NCBI GenBank assembly: GCA_951640195.1
Contig: OX621165.1
Location: 620,001 to 684,000, forward strand
Source: Porpolomopsis calyptriformis
Taxonomy: Eukaryota > Basidiomycota > Agaricomycetes > Agaricales > Hygrophoraceae
DNA length: 64,000 bases
Reading direction: 5' to 3'
Made by a program: the position numbers and the translations under genes. The notes below the pieces were generated by a model. That model ran no database searches, was not told the origin of the DNA, and was given only the letters and a program-made list of their open reading frames with translations. Of this stretch, positions 56,551-64,000 are shown piece after piece (the stretch's first letter is position 1; every line of letters begins with the position of its first letter).

Positions 56551-59100
56551 ATGACGTTTGTCTTTGGACGACTTGGACGTAAAGTCAAAGGTTACCGTTC
56601 GTCTGGTGCTGCCAAAATCACCACGTCCGACACGCTCGAGCTGGATTGTTTGGTACACGGATATTGGCCTCGGGGATCATGTCAGATTGGTATTCATAGC
56701 TCCAAGGTTGTCGATGCCCTCACAGACGCGATCCTGGAGAAAAGAATGCCCTTGTTCCGAGACGTTGACAATGCGTTCCTCAAGCTGTTCAAAGGTAAAA
56801 CATTCAATCGTGACTTGAAGTCAATGTTGAAAGCGCCAGGGTTCTATCCCAATCAACGAAGATACGGAGAAAGCCTTGCAAAATCTTAATCTAGATTGTA
56901 CGCAGCCGTTGCTCCCCTTGGCGTAACTGTCTTCGATATTCCCTGATCAGCCTGTTGACGATCACGTCTACGATCTCGGCGCCTGGTAAGTCGCATCTGC
57001 CTACTTATCTCTGGCACCGTACCATCTCCTTTTCCCGCGTGGGATTGTCTCGTTTCCGTGTTGTCCGGATCTGGGTCTACCTACTTGCTCATTTCATCCT
57101 CAAGTTCTGCCAATTCTCACATCCAACTCGTTACCTCCCCATGCATCTTGTTTCCTCGTTGCGATGTGCTTTCCAGCTGTCTTGCTGACCAACTCACGGT
57201 ATCCTTTCTCTCCCACTTGTTTCTATAATTCTCAAAAGGGCGTAGGCCCTTCGGGATAGAAGAGGACGAGCACGCAATTAAGGAGAAACGCCGTGAGTGT
57301 CGTTTCTGTCGTTTACAATATCTTCATTGTGTTTCCTATTACGATATAGTCGTGTCTGGTTCAAACGATCCGGTTACAGAGGGGTTGCAAGATTTTGGCG
57401 GTTAACGCGTGTATTCAAAAAGAGACCATCGAGCGGGATACCAATCCCATCGAGATTGTTGTTCCCGATGCATCCACAACATTCCATGGCCTATCCAGTC
57501 TCTTCGCTGCGGGCGATGTATTGATTAGGGATGAATATGAAAACCCTCGAAAGGCAATAGAAATGTGGCAGGGGCCCAGTAGGACCATGTTTATCGTGGT
57601 TCATCCTGGAATCGGTATGCTGTCCTACTTCTGTTCAACGATGGTCAGAGTGATAATCTAAACATCTAGGGAAAACCCTCTTCTTGCTCGTTTGGCCCCT
57701 ATTTGCTCGACAGCCGACCATATTCCCGTGTGGATCCTTCGATAAGAAGGGTGTTCGGCTACTACCGGCTGAACCCTGAAGAGACGTGGGTTTTGATTGA
57801 CGCCGTTCAAAAGACCATAGACCCTAGACACTTTTTCATGCCGGGCCACTCCCGCTTTTTCTTGTCGTCACCTCCTCGCCCCGCCTGTCTCGTTGGGCAA
57901 CTGTGAGACATTACAAACTACTTATTGCAACATGGTTCACGGAGCCCTCTACGCTGGCGAACTCATTCAAGCGCCCACCAAATAGCCTTGTGAAGTTATA
58001 CTCAACAAGAGTTCAGCCGTCAACTTCAGCTATTCTTGCTGAACGAACGGTCCATCCAACAATTCCTAGAGGAGTTTGGCCCCTCAGCGCATGACTGCTA
58101 TGTGTCTCGCGAAGCAACACCTAACTACCCGTGTCAAAATCGTGACACGATCACCCTCACGTCTCAAATGAATACGGTTGGATTAGATGAGGGATCACAT
58201 AAAGTCGTGTTCATCTGTCCGGACCCGGAGGATCGTTCACGTCCATCGCCGAGGATCATAACAAAAGCTGTTGCTAGGCTGTTGTTCGAGCGAGATTCAG
58301 AAGAACGATGGCGGAATGCCCTCCAGCTTTACGAACACTTCGAGCAGACCCACTGCTGGCTTGCTTCTTGAACTTCCTTTTCATGCGCTATGCATGAGAG
58401 GGGCGACTTTCCATCTTTCTCCCATGAAACATAAACTTGGGGGACGGACAAACGATATCCACGCTAATACATAGACTACGGCCTTGAACAAGTCTGGTCC
58501 ATGTGGCCAAAGATGATGAACCAGGGTAAGATCCTCAGCCTCCCACAAGCCACGCCAGGATCTGCAACAATTCGTCCACAACGCATTTATGTGACCGAAG
58601 ACGACACCGAATTTAATCCCATGCGTGTTGTGTATGATACTCAAGTGCATATTGGCTAAATAATATGTCACTTGAATGACTGCCAAACGTGCTGATATTT
58701 GTCTTGTCTAGGTTCTGAAGCCTGAAGGCTTGATGTCTACTCGACACATCATAATATATTACATACTACCGGCAATCATCACATCAAGTCCAGCCGTAAA
58801 GAAACTAGGTGAGAGCTTGGCTCTCTCTGACTGGAAGCAGATCATTTCACATTCGGTCAATCAGACGGTTTTCGTGTGGGATTGGGACGTTCCAAAACGT
58901 GGCGGATTCGAGTCTCAAAATGGGTTAGGTTGTTGCATTATTTGCAGACGAAAAGCACGTTTTCGCCGGTTCAATCTCGACGACAGAGATTTCGTCCATC
59001 ACACCCTTTCATCACTTTGACAGTCAGGTCTGTGCTGCCTTATTTCATCCCACAAAACCCTCGTGGTCCAATACATTGCAGACCAACGCAATGAGCGTCC
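56551..59100 (+). pseudogene. Decayed Crinkler (CRN)-like gene with P-loop NTPase region
   Basis: The N-terminal segment SDTLELDCLVHGYWPRG then VDALTDAILEKRMPLF (about 56627-56800) matches the ubiquitin-like header of Crinkler proteins. RPFGIEEDEHAIKEKRRE lies near 57245-57298. An NTPase part reads FHGLSSLFAAGDVLIRDEYE, MFIVVHPGIG and, after an intron, GKTLFLLVWPLFARQPTIFP (57592-57730), so the P-loop is HPGIGKT. Beyond this, recognisable pieces such as YRLNPEETWVLIDAVQKTID, LLNERSIQQFLEEFGPSA and ITKAVARLLFERDSEERWRN sit in changing frames with stops between them. That points to a pseudogene, although unrecognised introns could rescue part of it. Limits are approximate. Confidence 0.6.
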
Positions 59101-59449
59101 CACTTTCCACTTTCATTGCTCTACGAGGCGACTACCCGTCATTTTCCAAACGAACCCCCGATGCACCTCAGGTAGCAACACACAGTCGGAAAAGAAGCTG
59201 GCGGGATGCAATTCCACTTTCTCCGCAAGCTTACTCTGCTTAGTTGGGCCAACGTTGATAAGGTTGTACATATTTGGGTTGTCGAGATGAGCCTACGTAG
59301 GATCAAGAGTTAGCAACGTGGATCTACAATTCATGATTTTTTTTCATGTGCATGTGCACATGTCAATCATCATTACCAAGTCATCACCAATCATCACTAA
59401 GCCACATACAAATGAATATAAATTTCTAATCAACCAGTGCCACACCACC

Positions 59450-60589
59450 ATGTCTTCCCGTCTCCCCGTCGAATTATACAAAATCATCATTGGTAATCTT
59501 GAAGAACATCGCGACGGAGCCACTTTGCGTGCTTGCAGCTTAACTTGTAAAGCATTTCTACATGCCAGCCGGTTTATCATCTTTCGTGATCTTCACCTGA
59601 GAGAGAAGCACCAGTTCGAACGCCTCGTGGAATCTCCAACCAATCTCTGCACATATGTTCACCACTTGTTCCTCTACGAGGCGGGTCTAGTTCTGTGGCT
59701 GAGCGAGGCATTACCTCTCATCGCGACTTCCCTACAACGTATCAGAACACTCTCGCTTGTCTCATTCCGATGGGAGATGCTCGACGATACGGCACGCTCC
59801 GCGTTATTATCTGGCTTCCGTCACGTCGAAGAGCTGGAGATAACGTCAATCAGATTCGAGACATCAGCGCAATTGAACGAATTGATTGCGTCATTCCCAT
59901 CCTTGATAAATCTTTCGTGCGAGGATGCGTACTGGAACACGTACCTTGTACCTGTGATCCCTCTGCCTCTCGGTATCACGTCAATAATACTGGATTCGTT
60001 CCATGCGAGTTTTTTCGATCAGCTCTTGAGCCTAGAGTCGCATCCCATTGTGCGGACCGTCCGTTTGGAAAAGATGTTTTGTGAGAATTTAAAGGAGGTG
60101 GGTATGCTGCTGAAGAAGCTAGGGTCGCATGTTGAGTACCTTGCCCTGGGGGAACTTGTTTCTGCGTTCTACGGTAACCCACAAGGTCAGCAAGTTCCCA
60201 TCACGCTACATCTTTATACTGCCCTTCTTATTAGTAAATAAATTCCAGCTCGACTTGAAGACAACATTGACCTCTCTCACAACACGAATCTTCGCTCTCT
60301 CAGCCTGAGGACCGTCGAAGGCAGCCTAGGAGATTTGGAGTTCGTATTATGGTCTCAGATCACCTCACCTCACCTGGAGCGAATTGCGCTGGAAATCGAG
60401 GCGTCTATGGCTGAATTGGCTAAAATCGACTGGCTTCGGATAGACTACTATTTTTATCAGCAACGATGGGCGAACCTTCATCACTTGGTGATTGTATTGT
60501 GGGGTGGAAGTAGGTCAGCCAAACAGTTTATAAAGGTTCGTTTGCCTTTACTCAGTCATCGTGGCGCCTTGGTGGTTTGGGTAGTATAG
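59450..60589 (+). CDS. F-box-like protein, tandem family member 1
   Basis: Starts MSSRLPVELYKIIIGNLEEH; RLPVELYKIIIGNL, then LRACSLTCKAFLHASRFIIF, is the F-box-like motif. The body carries leucine-rich strands (FRHVEELEITSIRFETS, SFPSLINLSCEDAYWNTYL, VIPLPLGITSIILDSFH). An intron at about 60187-60250 joins NPQ to ARLEDNIDLSHNTNLRSLSL, and the protein continues LWSQITSPHLERIALEIE and WANLHHLVIVLWGG, ending VVWVV. It is the first of three near-identical tandem paralogues; the next starts only 84 bp downstream. SCF adaptor role inferred. Confidence 0.82.
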
Positions 60590-60673
60590 TTGTAGCCGGG
60601 AAAGAAGAGATTTCACGGACAAGAATCCTTTAGTGTGATAACTACAGACAAACAAGGATTGACTCGCATCCAC

Positions 60674-61840
60674 ATGTCTTCCCGTCTCCCCGTCGAACTA
60701 TACAAAATCATCATTGATAATCTCAAAAAATACAGTGATGGAGCCACCTTGCGTGCTTGCAGCTTAACATGCAAAGCATTTTTACACGCCAGCCGGTTTA
60801 TCCTCTTTCGCGATCTTCACTTGAGGGGTCCGCGCCAGCTCGAACGTCTCGTGGAATCTCCAACCAATCCCTGCGCATATGTTCGCCGCTTGTTCCTCTA
60901 TGAGGGGCGAAGTGCCGATCCTCAATTTTTGTGGTTGGGCGATGCATTACCTCTCATCGCTACATCCCTAAAACATATCACAGCGCTCAGGCTCGACTCA
61001 TTGCGATGGGGAATGTTCAACGATACTGAACGCTGCACACTATTATCTGGCTTCCGTCATGTCCAAGAGCTGGGGATAACGCTTAGCCGATTCGAGACTT
61101 CAGCGCAATTAAACGAATTAATTGCGTCATTCCCATCCTTGATAAAACTTTCGTGCGAGGATGCGTACTGGAACACGTACCTTGTACCTGTGATCCCTCT
61201 GCCTCTCGGTATCACGTCCATAAAACTGGGCTCATACCATGCAAGTTTTTTCTATCAGCTCTTGAGCCAAGAGTCGCATCCCATTGTGGGCACCGTGGAA
61301 TTCGCAATTATAACTGAGTGGGGTTTAGAGGAGGTGGGTATGCTGCTGAAGAAGCTAGGGTCGCATGTTGAATACCTTGACCTGGGCTCACTCCTACATG
61401 TGCTCCGTCACAATCCGCAATGTCAGCAAGTTTTCATCACATTACATCTCTGGACCGTCTTTCTCACTGGCAAATAAACTACAGGTCTTGAAAGCACCAT
61501 CAACCTTTCTCACAACACCCATCTTCGCTCTATCCGTCTAGAGCACAGGCCGATCTTTATAGGCTACCCAGGAGATGTGACTTTCATATTATGGTCTCAG
61601 ATCACCTCACCTCACCTCGAGCGAATCACGTTGGAAATGGCCTTGATGTCTTTGGCTGATTTGCATCACGTTGACTGGCCTCGGATAGACGACTATTTTT
61701 CTCGACAGCGATGGGCGAACCTTCATACCTTGGTGTTTATATTGTCGGGTGGGGTTGACCCCAGACCTGCAGCCAAAATGTTTATAAAGGCTCATTTGCC
61801 CCTACTTGAGGGTCGTGGCGCCTTGGAGGTGTGGGGCTAA
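60674..61840 (+). CDS. F-box-like protein, tandem family member 2
   Basis: Starts MSSRLPVELYKIIIDNLKKY, with the same F-box-like motif and intron position as member 1. The middle block SAQLNELIASFPSLIKLSCE, then DAYWNTYLVPVIPLPLGITS, is almost identical to member 1 even at DNA level. An intron near 61423-61485 joins NPQ to GLESTINLSHNTHLRSIR. It ends GRGALEVWG. Variation is concentrated at YEGRSADPQFLWLG and in the strands after FFYQLLSQ. Confidence 0.82.
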
Positions 61841-62029
61841 ATAGTTGTATCTGGGCAAGAAGAGATTGAATGACTTTTAATGGTTATCTCTCGGACACGC
61901 AACCTCTTGCTGGCTCGTACTCATTCAAAATCAGGTTTCCAAGGAGGTTATTCGAAGGGCACGAGCGGATTTCTACCCACATATTTATCATCGTAGTTCA
62001 GATACACTGCCCACGACAAAGTCACACAC

Positions 62030-63195
62030 ATGCCTTCTCATCTCCCCATCGAATTATACAAAATCATCATTGATAATCTCGACAGACATCGCGATGTGGC
62101 CACCTTGCGTGCATGCAGCTTAACATGCAAAGCATTTTTACATGCCAGCCGGGTTATCCTCTTTCATGATGCTCATCTGAAAACGGCGGGCCAGCTCGGA
62201 CACCTTTTGAAATCAGCAACCCATCTCTGCCCATATGTCCGCCGCTTGTTCCTCTATGATATGGGAGGTATAGTTCCGTGGCTGGACAGGGCATTACCTC
62301 TCATCGCGAGATCCCTACCGCATATCACATCACTCAGGCTCGACTCATTGCGGTGGGAAATGCTCAATAATAGGGCACGCTCCAGGCTATTATCTGGCTT
62401 CCGTCATGTCCAAGAGCTGGAGATAACGTCAATTAGATTCGAGACATCAGCGCAATTGAACGAATTGATTGCGTCTTTCCCATCCTTGAAGAAACTTTCG
62501 TGCGGGGGTGCATACTGGAACACGTACCTTACACCTGTGATCCCTCTGCCTCTCGGTATCACGTCGATCGAACTGGATTCGTTCCACGCGATTTTTTTCG
62601 ACCAGCTCTTAAGCGTTGGGTCGTCTCCAATTGTGCGCACAATCGGATTCAGATTGGTGTATAGGCATCATTTAAATGATGTCGGTTTGCTGCTGAAGAA
62701 GCTAGGGTCGCATGTTCAATACCTTGATCTCGGCCCACCCTTGTCTGGGGTCTGTCACGATCCACAATGTCAACAAGTTTCCATCCACTACATCTTTGAA
62801 CCATCTTTCTTATTCGTAAATATATTGCAGTTCTGTTTGGAAGCGACATCAATCTTTCTCACAACACCAATCTTCGCTCTATCCACATGGCGGCCTTTAG
62901 AGGCTTCTCAGAGGATTATGTTTGCATGTTATGGTCTCAGATCACCTCACCACACCTGGAGCAAATCACCTTGGGAATGTTTTCGGCTGATGTGGATGAA
63001 ATTGAGTGGCCTCGGATAGACCACTATTTTTCTCAACAGCGCTGGGCCAACCTTCATCACCTCGTGCTTATGTTGTTGGATGAACCCGGGTTCGCTCCCA
63101 GAACCGAGGAGCTTATAGAGGCCGGTTTGCCTTTGCTCAGGGATCGTGGGGCCTTGGTGTTCGGCGAAAGAACATGGATTCCTGTGCGTTCCTAA
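62030..63195 (+). CDS. F-box-like protein, tandem family member 3
   Basis: Starts MPSHLPIELYKIIIDNLDRH with RACSLTCKAFLHASRVILF. The shared leucine-rich block is LNELIASFPSLKKLSCGGAY, then WNTYLTPVIPLPLGITSIEL. An intron near 62770-62829 joins DPQ to FLFGSDINLSHNTNLRSIH. A short extension at the end (FGERTWIPVRS) is absent from the other two. It is the most diverged of the three tandem copies. Confidence 0.82.
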
Positions 63196-63555
63196 AACTG
63201 TCAAAGGGAGAATGCCATTCTGATAACAGCGCAGTCCTCGCAGCGGCCCCTGACTTCACGCTCGATTGCACGCTTCCGGATTGAGCGAAATGAGCGAATT
63301 TTCATTTGATCGAGTTATCGTGTGCCCGTTTTCACTCTCGTGCACGTTTCATGCTATTTCAATGTTTGCCATTTGGACAAGGAACCTAGCGGACGAGGTG
63401 ACCAATGCTTATTACATGTCCTGCCACACCACGTTTTGCCTGACTAGCAAGTAGTGTACATGTACACGCACACAAATTATACTATTACTATTATCATTGT
63501 AATTATACGGGAATAACTAAACTATTTGAATAAATAAATGCTAAGTGTTCTGCCC
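63196..63555. other. Convergent 3' intergenic region, AT-rich, no gene recognised
   Basis: The AT-rich stretch at 63470-63540 lies between the converging 3' ends of the third tandem F-box-like gene and the adenylate-forming enzyme. Confidence 0.5.
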
Positions 63556-64000
63556 TCACTGTCGCAGGGCACTGAATATCTGGTCCAATTGTGTTTTGTA
63601 TGACTCCTCTACCGCTTTTCGCCTGATATTTCGCTTTGTCGAAGTTCTGGGCAGTGTATTCTGTGCTACGACAATAATCATGTCTGTAGAAGTGATCCGC
63701 TCGTGAACATATCGTCTTGAATGGAACTGTCGCGTCTTTCGAATAAGCTCCTTCTTCAGTTTCTCTGGGTCCGTCTGCGCCGCTGTCTCAATGATAAGCA
63801 CAGGCGATGGCCGGCCGGTACCTACGACGACGCAATCGTCAATCAGACATCCGCATGTAGCTCGAACATTGTCTTCAATCGCCCTTCAAGACAAGGATAT
63901 AATTAATATTTGTTTCGATAGCAGGATGATGGCCTGACATACTTGGCATCACATCTCAGACTCCTTTCGGTCTTTATCCAATCATCGTCGCGACCACGGA
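63556..64000 (-). CDS. C-terminal end of an adenylate-forming (acyl-CoA synthetase/NRPS-like) enzyme
   Basis: Partial gene entering from the right edge. The first visible exon reads GRDDDWIKTERSLRCDAK, the ANL-family motif in which Asp begins the flexible hinge. An intron at about 63884-63944 is followed by AIEDNVRATCGCLIDDCVVV, GTGRPSPVLIIETAAQTDPE, RQFHSRRYVHERITSTDMII and the typical C-terminal lysine segment LPRTSTKRNIRRKAVEE, ending FSALRQ. The pattern suits basidiomycete acetyl-CoA synthetase-like or stand-alone adenylating enzymes. Whether reductase or other domains exist cannot be seen. The substrate is unknown. Confidence 0.75.

Overview
This window is nuclear DNA from a filamentous basidiomycete, most likely an Agaricomycete. 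Genes are split by many short introns (about 45-60 bp, GT-AG, one likely GC-AG). The protein set is basidiomycete: clampless1 (Clp1)-like proteins, a velvet factor, thaumatin-like protein, beta-1,3-glucan synthase, leucine-rich F-box-like families, NACHT-ankyrin NLRs and a Crinkler-like relic. No rRNA or tRNA gene, CRISPR array or intact transposon was recognised. Exon borders were read by eye from splice signals and family alignments, so small boundary errors are possible.

Layout. 1-3.7 kb: the 5' part of a NACHT-ankyrin NLR runs off the left edge, followed by a thaumatin-like protein. 4.0-10.0 kb: beta-1,3-glucan synthase (FKS1), divergent across about 1 kb from a VelB-like velvet regulator (11.1-12.4 kb). 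13.2-15.8 kb: a BAH/zinc-finger chromatin protein and a REEP/Yop1-like ER-shaping protein. 16-17.3 kb: relic of an AAA-ATPase-like gene. 18-21.7 kb: a Zn2Cys6 transcription factor with an Asn/Gln/His-rich tail. 21.9-26.9 kb: CLN3/battenin and the ribosome-biogenesis helicase DBP4, head to head. 27.1-30.2 kb: a SAP-domain protein. 30.8-33.7 kb: two convergent F-box-like paralogues. 34.4-36.7 kb: SLX1 endonuclease. 36.8-37.7 kb and 48.4-49.6 kb: two Clp1-like paralogues. Between them lie an unknown gene, a complete NACHT-ankyrin NLR (38.8-42.1 kb), a TDA3-like FAD oxidoreductase, the splicing factor SYF2 and a kinase-like gene without a recognisable N-lobe. 50.8-54.7 kb: another F-box-like gene and a type II NADH dehydrogenase. 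54.9-55.9 kb: a WASP-like stub (WH1 + CRIB only). 56.5-59.1 kb: a decayed Crinkler-like P-loop gene. 59.4-63.2 kb: three tandem F-box-like paralogues. 63.6-64 kb: C-terminal end of an adenylate-forming enzyme.

Housekeeping genes (FKS1, DBP4, CLN3, SYF2, SLX1, NDH-2) alternate with fast-evolving families (NLR, F-box, CRN-like, AAA-ATPase-like). The NLR pair is the most interesting system. Both copies share the same intron phases, a 25-bp microexon that carries the P-loop, and a very short Asn/Gly-rich N-terminus where an effector domain would be expected. The complete copy ends in a tandem array of nearly identical ankyrin repeats.
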